A DNA stretch of 64,000 nt, from contig NZ_CP059491.1 in NCBI RefSeq assembly GCF_014041935.1, positions 1,426,001 to 1,490,000 on the forward strand, written 5' to 3'. Position 1 is the stretch's first letter, and each line of letters begins with the position of its first letter. This stretch comes from Gordonia jinghuaiqii (lineage in GTDB: Bacteria; Actinomycetota; Actinomycetes; Mycobacteriales; Mycobacteriaceae). Positions 8,462 through 15,877 of the stretch are shown one piece after another. The notes beneath the pieces were generated by a model, which saw nothing but the letters and a program-made list of their open reading frames with translations, was not told where the DNA came from and made no database searches. A program made the position numbers and the translations under genes.

Positions 8462-9753
8462 AGGAAACACCTCCCCTCACCCCGGTAGGTGGGCACGACC
8501 TCACCCACGACGGCGTGCCCCGTATCGTCGCGGTCGATGATCGCGACCTCGCGCGCCCGTTCGCAGACCTCGCCGGACTTGGTGTGGCGGAACCACACCC
8601 GGTCGCCGATCATCAGTCCCGCGGCAGCCGGTCCCCGCAGCGGCGTCTGCACCTCGCCGGCGGCCTCGGTGCCGACGAAGTCGAGTCCGGCGGGCCACAC
8701 CGGTTTCGGTAGTCGGTCGGCCGCCGGTGGGCCCGACGCGATCCAGCCGCCGCCCGCGCACGTCACGATGTCGACCGCCGGGCGCCGGACCACGTCGAGC
8801 CCGAAGGCCAGCGCGGGAGCGGGCCGGAAACGGCGGTAGCCGTCGAACAGGTGTCCGCCGAAAAGACCGCTGCCCGCGGCGATGTCGGTGACCGCACCGT
8901 CGCGCGCGGTCTCCTCCAGGGAGCCGGTGCCGCCGGCATTGACGAAGTCAAGGTCGGCGATCTCCCGAAGCTCGGCGATGATCCGGCCGCGGCGGCGCCG
9001 GAGCTCGGCCATCGACAGGTGTTGCATGGCGCCGACGGCTCGGTTCACGACCGCCTTGCCGGGTACGTCGTCGGCGACACCGGCGACCTGCGCCTCATAC
9101 GACATGACGCCGACGAGGTCGAAACCCTTGCGGGCCACGATGTTCCGGGCGAGTTCGAGAACCGCGCGCCGGGAGTGCAGCGGGGAGCGGCGAACCCCGA
9201 TGTGTATGCGGCCGCCGAGTAGCCGATAGGACGCATCGACGTCGATGGCCACCCGGATCGACGGACGTCTCTCCGGCGACACCACCGCGTCGATGACGTC
9301 GAGCTGGTCGACCGAGTCGACCAGAACGCTCACCCGGCGCACCGCCACATCGTCGGCGGCGAATGCGGCGAGCGCGTTGCGCCGCACACTCGGGTAACCC
9401 ATCAGCACATCGTCGATGCCCGCGGTCGTGGCGAGCCAATGCGCTTCGGCGAGGTCGTAGGCGAGGACGCCGTGAAAACCCCTGCGGCTGGTGATGTCGG
9501 AGATCACCGAGCGCACCCGGACGGACTTGGTCGCCAGCCGGATGGGGACACCGGCGGAGCGGCGGATCAGGTCCGTGGCGTTGTGCTCCAACGCGGCACG
9601 ATCGAGCGCGAGGACGGGCGCGTCGAGACCGGCGTCAGCGACCGCCTGATCGATTGCCGCCCAATAACCCTCCGGATCGGTCAGCCACGTGCCGCCGGTG
9701 GCGGTGCCGCCGTGGACCCCCGACACCGCGCGACCGTCAGTCGAACCTGACAT
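8458..9753 (-). CDS. PLP-dependent amino acid aldolase/deaminase (alanine racemase-fold, D-threonine aldolase-like)
   Basis: A 431-residue protein with an alanine-racemase-type PLP barrel. The cofactor lysine is expected at K76 in PIRLATKSVRVRSV, and VRVAIDVDASYRLL and VNAGGTGSLEETARDGAVTDIAAGSGLF supply the phosphate-binding and metal-site-like segments of D-threonine aldolase or D-serine deaminase relatives. Reaction is probably retro-aldol cleavage or deamination of a 3-hydroxy D-amino acid. It lies in a three-gene operon: TetR regulator, this gene, lactone oxidase. Its ATG overlaps the TetR 3' end by 17 bases. The link between a PLP aldolase and a lactone oxidase is not explained by a known pathway here. 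Confidence 0.75.
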   Translation of the reverse strand: MSGSTDGRAVSGVHGGTATGGTWLTDPEGYWAAIDQAVADAGLDAPVLALDRAALEHNATDLIRRSAGVPIRLATKSVRVRSVISDITSRRGFHGVLAYDLAEAHWLATTAGIDDVLMGYPSVRRNALAAFAADDVAVRRVSVLVDSVDQLDVIDAVVSPERRPSIRVAIDVDASYRLLGGRIHIGVRRSPLHSRRAVLELARNIVARKGFDLVGVMSYEAQVAGVADDVPGKAVVNRAVGAMQHLSMAELRRRRGRIIAELREIADLDFVNAGGTGSLEETARDGAVTDIAAGSGLFGGHLFDGYRRFRPAPALAFGLDVVRRPAVDIVTCAGGGWIASGPPAADRLPKPVWPAGLDFVGTEAAGEVQTPLRGPAAAGLMIGDRVWFRHTKSGEVCERAREVAIIDRDDTGHAVVGEVVPTYRGEGRCFL

Positions 9754-10360
9754 AGGTGATGAGCTGATCGGCGACGGCGGTGATGATGCTGTCGACGACC
9801 TTGTCGTCGGCGGTGCTGAGGTAGATCAGGGTGATGGAGTTGGTGGCCGCGATGACGAACGGGCCCAGCTCCTCCACCGGCCGTGTCCAGCGGGCGTGGG
9901 TGAGCTCGGCGATGGCGTGCAGACCGGCCGACGCGACGCGGTAGAGCTGGTCGTACATCGCCTTGCCCACCGGCTGCAGCTCCGGGTGGTTGTGGGCGTA
10001 GATGCCGAGTGCGATCGCGGCCTGCATCCGGCCCGGATCGGCTTTGAGCAGATCGTAGAACGCGAAGAACTGGCGTTCCATGTTCTCTCGGATCGCCTCG
10101 AGGCTCGGGGGCTCGCTGTACTCCGCGGCCGGGAGCACGGTGTGGAGCATGCGTTCGATGTCGACGGGGACCGCCGTCTCCATGACCGCGCAGAGCAGCG
10201 CGGTGCGACTTTCGAACGCGTAGTGGAAGCTGGCGAGCGGCATTCCGGCGTGCGCGCAGATACGCCGGGTCGTGGCGCCTTCGACGCCGTGATCGGCGAT
10301 CACGCGATAGGCCGACTCGACGAGTGCTTTTCGACGTTGGTCGACGGACATCCGAGCCAC
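9737..10360 (-). CDS. TetR family transcriptional regulator
   Basis: A 207-residue TetR protein. The N-terminal helix-turn-helix is in ALVESAYRVIADHGVEGATTRRICAHAG followed by LASFHYAFESRTALL; the ligand-binding domain follows and ends with a helix containing STADDKVVDSIITAVADQL. GTG 10360 is preferred because GAGGAAG lies 8 bases upstream; ATG 10351 and ATG 10384 are alternatives. It heads the operon with the PLP aldolase and lactone oxidase. A 16-bp perfect palindrome starts 22 bases upstream of the chosen GTG and is a good candidate for its own operator. The regulator lies back to back with the MBL hydrolase gene. Confidence 0.85.
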   Translation of the reverse strand: MARMSVDQRRKALVESAYRVIADHGVEGATTRRICAHAGMPLASFHYAFESRTALLCAVMETAVPVDIERMLHTVLPAAEYSEPPSLEAIRENMERQFFAFYDLLKADPGRMQAAIALGIYAHNHPELQPVGKAMYDQLYRVASAGLHAIAELTHARWTRPVEELGPFVIAATNSITLIYLSTADDKVVDSIITAVADQLITYVRFD

Positions 10361-10381
10361 TGCGGTAACTTCCTCTGCCCA

Positions 10382-10397
10382 CATGCGCCGGCGCATG
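10382..10397. promoter_or_regulatory. Perfect 16-bp palindrome, candidate TetR operator
   Basis: CATGCGCC followed directly by GGCGCATG forms a perfect inverted repeat without a spacer. It lies 22 bases upstream of the TetR start at 10360, in the leader region where autoregulators of this family usually bind. It does not fall inside any other gene. Confidence 0.5.
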
Positions 10398-10551
10398 CGT
10401 GGTGGACGATGCTGCCGCAGCCTATCAGTGGATGTCCGGATGTCCCCATTCTTCACCACGGAAAACCCCAGATCATCGGCGTGGTCCGGGCGGCGGTCGC
10501 CGCCGTCGGTACGAGGTGTGCGCGTTGCCGTCGCCCGACCGCCGAACGCAT

Positions 10552-10557
10552 TACTGT
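10552..10557 (+). promoter_or_regulatory. Predicted -10 hexamer TACTGT of a leaderless promoter
   Basis: TACTGT fits TANNNT and ends 6 bases before GTG 10564. No ribosome-binding site is visible before that GTG, so a leaderless transcript is the simplest reading, and it supports GTG 10564 as the start. Confidence 0.5.
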
Positions 10558-10563
10558 GTGAAC

Positions 10564-11763
10564 GTGACCTCGACTGGAAATGGCGGGACGACGGGAAACA
10601 GCGGTACCGAGGACTCCGACGCTGTCCCCACGGTTCTCCGGCGGGTGGGCTCGGCGGGGGTGATGATGGCCGACGCGGTGGCCGAGCGGCTCGCGGCCGG
10701 CGGGCTCGAACCGGCCCGCGCGCTCGGCGCCACCCGTGAGGAGATCGCTCCCCACGTCAGCGGGTCCCCTCATCTGCGCGACGGTGTCTTCGACAATCCG
10801 GAACCGCCGACACAGGGCGACCCGGACCTCCAGGTGTTTACCGACATGGCACGACGCCCCGGGAAGCCGCGCCGCCCGGTGATGGTGACCGTACCCAGGT
10901 TCGGTGCACCGGCGGATCTCGCGGTCACCTGGCTCGGGCATGCCACCGCCGTCGTCGACATCGACGGCGCACGCGTCATCACCGATCCCGTCCTGAGCAG
11001 GCGTTGTTCACCGAGTCAGCTCATCGGACCCGGCCGGATGCATGAGGCGCCGCTGACCGCGCAGCAGCTGCCGCCCCTCGATGTCGTCATCATCAGCCAC
11101 GACCACTACGACCACCTCGACATGCACACGGTCACCACCATCGCCGCCACCCAGCCCGACGTCGTGTTCGTGACGACGATCGGTGTCGCCGCCCACCTGG
11201 TGTCGTGGGGTATCGGCGAAGACCGCATCCGGCAGGCCGACTGGTGGGATGAGGTGATCGTGGAGACCGCAGGCGGTGCGCTGACGTTCACCTGCGGTCC
11301 CGCCCGCCACTTCTCCGGTCGATGGCTGGCGCGCAACCTCACCCAGTGGGGCAGCTGGGCGATCGCCGGGCACACCCACCGCGTGTTCTTCTCCGGGGAC
11401 ACCGGGTACAGCGAGCGATTCGAGGACGTCGGCGCGAAGCTCGGCCCGTTCGACCTGACGCTCATCGCCGTCGGCGCCTACGACGTGATGTGGCCCGACA
11501 TCCACGTCAATCCGGAGGAGGCGCTCTCGATCCACCGGATGGTCTCACCCGGTTCCGGGTCGGATTCGGTACTGATCCCGATTCATTGGGGCACCTTCAA
11601 CCTGGCGCGGCACCCCTGGGGCGAGCCGATCGCCCGCCTGCAGGCCCACACCCACTCCGACGCCCCGACGGTGCTGGTGCCGCAACCGGGTGGTTCGATC
11701 GACCTCGAACACCGCACCGGGACCGGTGTGGCGCACCCGGGTTGGTGGGAGGCATCAGCGTGA
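10564..11763 (+). CDS. MBL-fold metallo-hydrolase (NAPE-PLD/UlaG-like)
   Basis: A 399-residue metallo-beta-lactamase-fold protein. The metal-binding motif is IISHDHYDHLD, preceded by TWLGHATAVVDIDGARVITDPV; further ligands are in GPARHFSGR, FFSGDTGYSE and PIHWGTFNL. The order matches the NAPE-phospholipase D/UlaG branch, which hydrolyses phosphodiester or lactone bonds. An N-terminal extension of about 50 residues precedes the core. There is no signal peptide. The start follows from the leaderless -10 element. Immediately after its stop a 23-bp unit is repeated three times, and the ctpE start lies at the end of that array. Confidence 0.8.
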   Translation: MTSTGNGGTTGNSGTEDSDAVPTVLRRVGSAGVMMADAVAERLAAGGLEPARALGATREEIAPHVSGSPHLRDGVFDNPEPPTQGDPDLQVFTDMARRPGKPRRPVMVTVPRFGAPADLAVTWLGHATAVVDIDGARVITDPVLSRRCSPSQLIGPGRMHEAPLTAQQLPPLDVVIISHDHYDHLDMHTVTTIAATQPDVVFVTTIGVAAHLVSWGIGEDRIRQADWWDEVIVETAGGALTFTCGPARHFSGRWLARNLTQWGSWAIAGHTHRVFFSGDTGYSERFEDVGAKLGPFDLTLIAVGAYDVMWPDIHVNPEEALSIHRMVSPGSGSDSVLIPIHWGTFNLARHPWGEPIARLQAHTHSDAPTVLVPQPGGSIDLEHRTGTGVAHPGWWEASA

Positions 11764-11829
11764 GCACGGCGGGGTCGGCAAGATGAGGGTGACGGGGTCT
11801 GCGACATGACGGCGACGGGGTCTGCGGCG
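11761..11829. repeat. 23-bp tandem repeat, three copies, beginning at a stop codon
   Basis: Units are 11761-11783, 11784-11806 and 11807-11829. Each starts with TGA and shares the core ACGGGGTCTGCG or ACGGCGGGGTCGGC. The first TGA is the stop of the MBL hydrolase gene; the last base of unit 3 is the first base of the ctpE GTG. The array apparently arose by duplication of the stop/start junction. Confidence 0.75.
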
Positions 11830-14321
11830 TGAGCATGACGACGGAGACGGTCAATCCCGGTCTCACCGCAGCGGAGGTCGCCGATCGCGTCGCCGCGGGT
11901 CAGGTCAACGCGATGCCGGACCGGTCCGGGCGCAGCGTGTCGGACATCGTGCGCGCCAACGTGTTCACACGTATCAACGCCATCCTCGGCGTGCTGTTCG
12001 CCATCGTGGCCTTCACCGGGTCGTTCATCAACGGCCTGTTCGGCCTGCTCATCATCGCCAATTCGACGATCGGCATCGTTCAGGAGATCCGCGCCAAGCG
12101 CACCCTGGACAAACTCGCCATCGTCGGTCAGACCCGCCCCCGCGTGCGGCGCGAGGGCGAGGTCGCCGAGTTGTCGCCCGACGAGGTCGTCCTCGACGAC
12201 ATCATCGAGATCGGCGCGGGCGACCAGATCGTCGTCGACGGCGAGATCATCGAGGCCACCGCACTCGACGTCGACGAGTCGCTGCTCACCGGCGAGGCCG
12301 ACCCCATCGACAAGGACGCCGGTGCCAAGGTGTTGTCGGGCAGCTTCGTCGTGGCCGGCGGCGGCGCCTACCGGGCCACCAAGGTCGGAGCCGATGCGTA
12401 CGCCGCTCAGCTGGCGGCCGAGGCGTCGAAGTTCACCCTGGTCTCCTCCGAGCTGCGGTCGGGGATCGACCAGATCCTGCGGGTGATCACCTGGCTGCTG
12501 ATCCCCGCAGGTCTGCTGACCATCGTCAATCAGCTGTTCATCAGCAACAACGACCTCAAACCCGCGCTGCTCGGGATGGTCGCGGCGCTGGTCCCGATGG
12601 TGCCCGAAGGTCTCGTCCTGATGACCTCGATCGCGTTTGCCGTCGGCGTCGTACGTCTGGGCCAGCGGCAGTGTCTCGTCAACGAACTCCCGGCGATCGA
12701 GGGCCTGGCCCGCGTCAACGTGGTGTGCGCCGACAAGACCGGCACCCTGACCGAGAACGGTATGCGGCTGGCCGAGGTGCGTCTCGTCGGCAACGAGTCC
12801 GCCGAGACGAGCGGGCAGGTGCTCGCCGCCCTCGCCGCGCACGATCCGCGGCCCAACACCAGCATGATCGCCGTTGCCGAGGCCTATCCGAGCCCACCGG
12901 CGTGGACGGTCTCGGCCATCAAGCCGTTCACCTCGGTGACCAAGTGGAGCGGTATGTCGCTCCGCCCGGAAGCCGGGGGCGCCGCCGACGCCGGGCACTG
13001 GCTGATCGGTGCCCCCGACGTCCTGCTCGACCCGGAGGGCGACACCGCCCGACTCGCCTCCGACATCGGCGCGGCCGGTTTACGCGTTCTTCTCCTCGCG
13101 CGAACCGACGTCCCCGTCGACATCGAACCCGAGGTGGGAGAGATCGCACCCGGAACGGTCACGCCGGTCGCGCTGGTGGTTCTCGAACAGCGGGTCCGGC
13201 CCGACGCGCGCGACACCATCGACTACTTCGAACAACAGCACGTCGCGGTCAAGGTGATCTCCGGTGACAACGCACGATCGGTCGGCGCGGTCGCCGCGTC
13301 ACTGGGACTCGGATCTGCCGACACCTCGGTCGACGCGCGCGAATTGCCCGCGGGGACAGATGAACTCGCCGAGGTTGTCGAACACGGGGTCACCTTCGGC
13401 CGGGTGCGCCCGGATCAGAAGCGCGCCATGGTCAAAGCGCTGCAGTCGCGGGACAACACCGTCGCGATGACAGGCGACGGCGTCAACGACGTGCTGGCAC
13501 TCAAAGACGCCGACATCGGTGTCGCGATGGGCTCGGGGAGCTCGGCCGCCCGGTCGGTCGCCCAGATAGTGTTGCTGGACAACAAGTTCGCGACCCTGCC
13601 GTACGTGGTGGGCGAGGGTCGACGCGTCATCGGCAACATCGAACGCGTCTCCAATCTGTTCCTCACCAAGACCGTCTACGCGGTGTTGCTCGCGTTGTTC
13701 GTCGGTATCGGTGGGCTGCTGGGCAAACTGCTCGGCGCGGACCCGCTGAGCTACCCGTTCCAGCCGATCCACGTGACCATCTCCGCGTGGTTCACCATCG
13801 GGATCCCCGCCTTCGTGCTGTCGCTGGCGCCCAACAACGAGCGGGCCCGCCGCGGATTCGTGCGCCGGGTGCTGCTCACCGCGGTGCCCAACGGCATCAT
13901 CGTCGGACTCTGCACCTTCGTGACCTATGTGATCGTCAACCCGGGCGGGACGGGCGTCGAGGTCGGCGGCGACGCGGTCAACCTGTCGCCGCCGCAGACC
14001 CAGGCGGCCACCGCGGCCCTGATGACGCTGATCGCGATCGCGGTGTACGTGCTGGCCGTCGTCGCCCGGCCGTACAACTGGTGGAAAGTGATCCTCATCG
14101 CGGTCTCCGCCGGCGCCTACGTGCTGATCTTCGCGTGGCCGTTCACCCAGGACCTCTTCCGGCTGGACTCGTCGAACTGGGAGATGAACTCGGTGGCGCT
14201 CATCGCCGCGGCGGTCGGAATCGCACTGGTGGAGGCGGTTTCGCGGGTGGTGCCCCGGTGGATCGCCGCGCACAGCACCGATGCCGGTCAGCCCATCGAA
14301 ACCGTCGCCGCCGAGGGCTAA
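11829..14321 (+). CDS. ctpE: CtpE-type P-type cation ATPase
   Basis: An 830-residue P-type ATPase closely matching the known mycobacterial CtpE sequence through long stretches such as [40 protein letters not shown] and FPFQPIHVT. Phosphorylation site is D302 in [11 protein letters not shown]; the actuator loop is [14 protein letters not shown]; the hinge is [22 protein letters not shown]. Several hydrophobic segments flank these domains. Mycobacterial CtpE has been linked to calcium import and cell-surface integrity. The next genes are a small antitoxin-like protein and, after an inserted DNA-glycosylase gene, its toxin partner, the same order as Rv0908-Rv0910. GTG 11829 is used; ATG 11835 is an alternative. 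Confidence 0.9.
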   Translation: MSMTTETVNPGLTAAEVADRVAAGQVNAMPDRSGRSVSDIVRANVFTRINAILGVLFAIVAFTGSFINGLFGLLIIANSTIGIVQEIRAKRTLDKLAIVGQTRPRVRREGEVAELSPDEVVLDDIIEIGAGDQIVVDGEIIEATALDVDESLLTGEADPIDKDAGAKVLSGSFVVAGGGAYRATKVGADAYAAQLAAEASKFTLVSSELRSGIDQILRVITWLLIPAGLLTIVNQLFISNNDLKPALLGMVAALVPMVPEGLVLMTSIAFAVGVVRLGQRQCLVNELPAIEGLARVNVVCADKTGTLTENGMRLAEVRLVGNESAETSGQVLAALAAHDPRPNTSMIAVAEAYPSPPAWTVSAIKPFTSVTKWSGMSLRPEAGGAADAGHWLIGAPDVLLDPEGDTARLASDIGAAGLRVLLLARTDVPVDIEPEVGEIAPGTVTPVALVVLEQRVRPDARDTIDYFEQQHVAVKVISGDNARSVGAVAASLGLGSADTSVDARELPAGTDELAEVVEHGVTFGRVRPDQKRAMVKALQSRDNTVAMTGDGVNDVLALKDADIGVAMGSGSSAARSVAQIVLLDNKFATLPYVVGEGRRVIGNIERVSNLFLTKTVYAVLLALFVGIGGLLGKLLGADPLSYPFQPIHVTISAWFTIGIPAFVLSLAPNNERARRGFVRRVLLTAVPNGIIVGLCTFVTYVIVNPGGTGVEVGGDAVNLSPPQTQAATAALMTLIAIAVYVLAVVARPYNWWKVILIAVSAGAYVLIFAWPFTQDLFRLDSSNWEMNSVALIAAAVGIALVEAVSRVVPRWIAAHSTDAGQPIETVAAEG

Positions 14322-14373
14322 ACTCTGCGGCGTGTGGCCGGAAGAAGTCCGGTCCGTCGAACGAGGAGACGTC

Positions 14374-14646
14374 ATGGATCTCAAGGGACTCGTCAACAAG
14401 GCCAGGGCAGCGCTGCAGAAGAACCCGCACCTGATCGAAAAGGGTGGCGACGCCATCGACAAGGCCACCAAGAACAAGTACGCGGGTCAGGTGAACAAAG
14501 CCCAGGATGCGGTGCGGAAGGCTGTCGGCACGCAGAACCCGCACAACCCGCAGAACCCGCAGAACCCGAACCCGCAGAACCCGCAGAACCCGAACCCGCA
14601 GAACCCCAACCCCCAGAACCCGAACCCCCAGAACCCGCCGCAGTAG
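14374..14646 (+). CDS. Rv0909-type antitoxin with Asn-Pro repeat tail
   Basis: A 90-residue protein. The first 50 residues (MDLKGLVNKARAALQKNP, then EKGGDAIDKATKNKYAGQV) match the Rv0909 antitoxin family found directly after ctpE in mycobacteria. The C-terminal 36 residues or so consist almost only of NPQ, NPH and NP repeats. A GAGGAG ribosome-binding site lies about 6 bases before ATG 14374. Its presumed toxin partner starts at 15295, but a glycosylase gene on the other strand now lies between them. The NP-rich tail is longer and more regular than I would expect for this family and probably arises from DNA repeat expansion. Confidence 0.75.
   Translation: MDLKGLVNKARAALQKNPHLIEKGGDAIDKATKNKYAGQVNKAQDAVRKAVGTQNPHNPQNPQNPNPQNPQNPNPQNPNPQNPNPQNPPQ
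14533..14643 (+). repeat. Nonanucleotide/hexanucleotide Asn-Pro-Gln coding repeat
   Basis: Repeated units of AACCCGCAG and AACCCG, with AACCCCCAG variants near the end, encode the NPQ/NP tail of the antitoxin gene. Unit length is a multiple of three throughout, so copy-number change keeps the frame. Confidence 0.8.
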
Positions 14647-14693
14647 GACGCTCGGGGCCTGTTCCGTCGCGAGGCCGTTCAGGGACAAGTCGT

Positions 14694-15296
14694 TCAGGGA
14701 GCCGCGCGCGGATGACGCCGGTACGCCGACACGCTCGGCTCGCCGTCGATCCAGAAGCGCCACGCCACTTCTGCGGCGCGTCGAACCCCGACCCGCGGCC
14801 CGGCGACCACCCGTACGCCGTCCGCGCCGGGTTGCGCAGGTTCGAGGGTCACCGGGGTGGTCGGATCGGCGAGGTCGGTTCCGAGGTCGGCCATCGTGAT
14901 CCCGAGGGCGCGGGTCAGATTCCCCGGGCCGCGGGCCAGATGGTCGTCGGACACCGTCGCCGAACGCGCGGCGAGGCGTCGTTCGTGGGCCAGTTCGATG
15001 CCGTCGGTCACGGCACCGGCGCGCAGCAGGACCGCCGCCGCCGGACCGGGGCCGGCCACGACGATGTTGGCGCAGTGATGGCCGTGGATGCGGTAGACGT
15101 ACAGCCGCCCGGGCGGGCCGTACATGATCTCCGAACGCGCGGTACGCGTGTACGCGTGCGATGCGGGGTCGTCGGGTCCGGCGTAGGCCTCGACCTCGGT
15201 CAGCGCAATCGTCACCCCGTGACCGACCAGACGCGCGCCGAGCAGCGAACGTGCCTGTTCGGCCACCGGAGCGGGGGCACTAGGCTCTGGGACCAT
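14694..15296 (-). CDS. 3-methyladenine DNA glycosylase (AAG/Mpg family)
   Basis: A 200-residue glycosylase, the normal length of bacterial Mpg proteins. Diagnostic segments are LLGARLVGHGVTIALTEVEA, ASHAYTRTARSEIMYGPPG, LYVYRIHGHHCANIV, VLLRAGAV and HLARGPGNLTRALGI. It removes alkylated purines from DNA. The start is uncertain: ATG 15296 overlaps the toxin ATG on the other strand, and GTG 15266 (before VAEQARSLL) is a plausible alternative. In M. tuberculosis the equivalent interval between the antitoxin and toxin genes is not occupied by this gene, so it looks inserted here. Confidence 0.85.
   Translation of the reverse strand: MVPEPSAPAPVAEQARSLLGARLVGHGVTIALTEVEAYAGPDDPASHAYTRTARSEIMYGPPGRLYVYRIHGHHCANIVVAGPGPAAAVLLRAGAVTDGIELAHERRLAARSATVSDDHLARGPGNLTRALGITMADLGTDLADPTTPVTLEPAQPGADGVRVVAGPRVGVRRAAEVAWRFWIDGEPSVSAYRRHPRAAP
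15281..15286 (+). promoter_or_regulatory. Predicted -10 hexamer TAGGCT of a leaderless promoter
   Basis: TAGGCT fits TANNNT and ends 8 bases before ATG 15295 of the toxin gene. It gives the toxin its own promoter, now needed because the glycosylase gene separates it from the antitoxin. It lies within the predicted 5' end of the glycosylase gene. Confidence 0.45.
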
Positions 15297-15732
15297 GGCG
15301 AAGACGAGTGACTCCATCGAAGTAGACCTGTCACCGGAAGATACCTGGGCCGCTGCGTCGGACCTGTCCCGGTATCCCGAATGGCTGGTGATCCACGAGG
15401 CCTGGCGCAGTGCCGTTCCGGGGTCTGCCGACCTCGGCAAGGGCACCGAGATCTCATCGATCGTCAAGGTCAAGGGCACCCGCGTGCGCTTCGACTGGGT
15501 CATCGAGAAGTTCGAACCTCTGACGCACGTGCGGCTCAAGGGCAGCGGCAAGGGCGGGGTCAAGGCGAAGCTGGATCTGGGCATCACTCCCACTTCGGGC
15601 GGATCGGAAGTAACCTTCACTGTTGATCTGGGTGGGTTGCCGCTGATCGGGCCGGTCGGCAAGACCGCGGCGATGGCTGTATCGGGGGATCTGCGTAAGT
15701 CACTGCTGAAATTCCGGGAGGTTTTCAGCTGA
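15295..15732 (+). CDS. SRPBCC family protein, Rv0910-type toxin
   Basis: A 145-residue START/SRPBCC-fold protein. VDLSPEDTWAAASDLSRYPEWL, IHEAWRSAVP, KGTEISSIVKVKGTRVRFDW and GSGKGGVKAKLDLGI match the Rv0910 toxin of the ctpE-linked type II toxin-antitoxin pair. The fold forms a hydrophobic cavity; the molecular target of this toxin group is not settled. ATG 15295 shares bases with the predicted ATG of the divergent glycosylase gene (CCATGG). No ribosome-binding site is seen, in keeping with a leaderless message. The antitoxin-like gene is 650 bases upstream rather than adjacent. Confidence 0.75.
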   Translation: MAKTSDSIEVDLSPEDTWAAASDLSRYPEWLVIHEAWRSAVPGSADLGKGTEISSIVKVKGTRVRFDWVIEKFEPLTHVRLKGSGKGGVKAKLDLGITPTSGGSEVTFTVDLGGLPLIGPVGKTAAMAVSGDLRKSLLKFREVFS

Positions 15733-15877
15733 CCCGTGCCTGAACTCGCCCGGGTCGCACCTGCCGTCGCGTCGATGCGCCGAGCGGTGATGAAGTGTGC
15801 CGGGCGGGACGACGCCGGGTGGGGACGACGAGGCGTTGGGCGGTGTCAGACCGCCATACGAGGGGAAACGAGAGACT

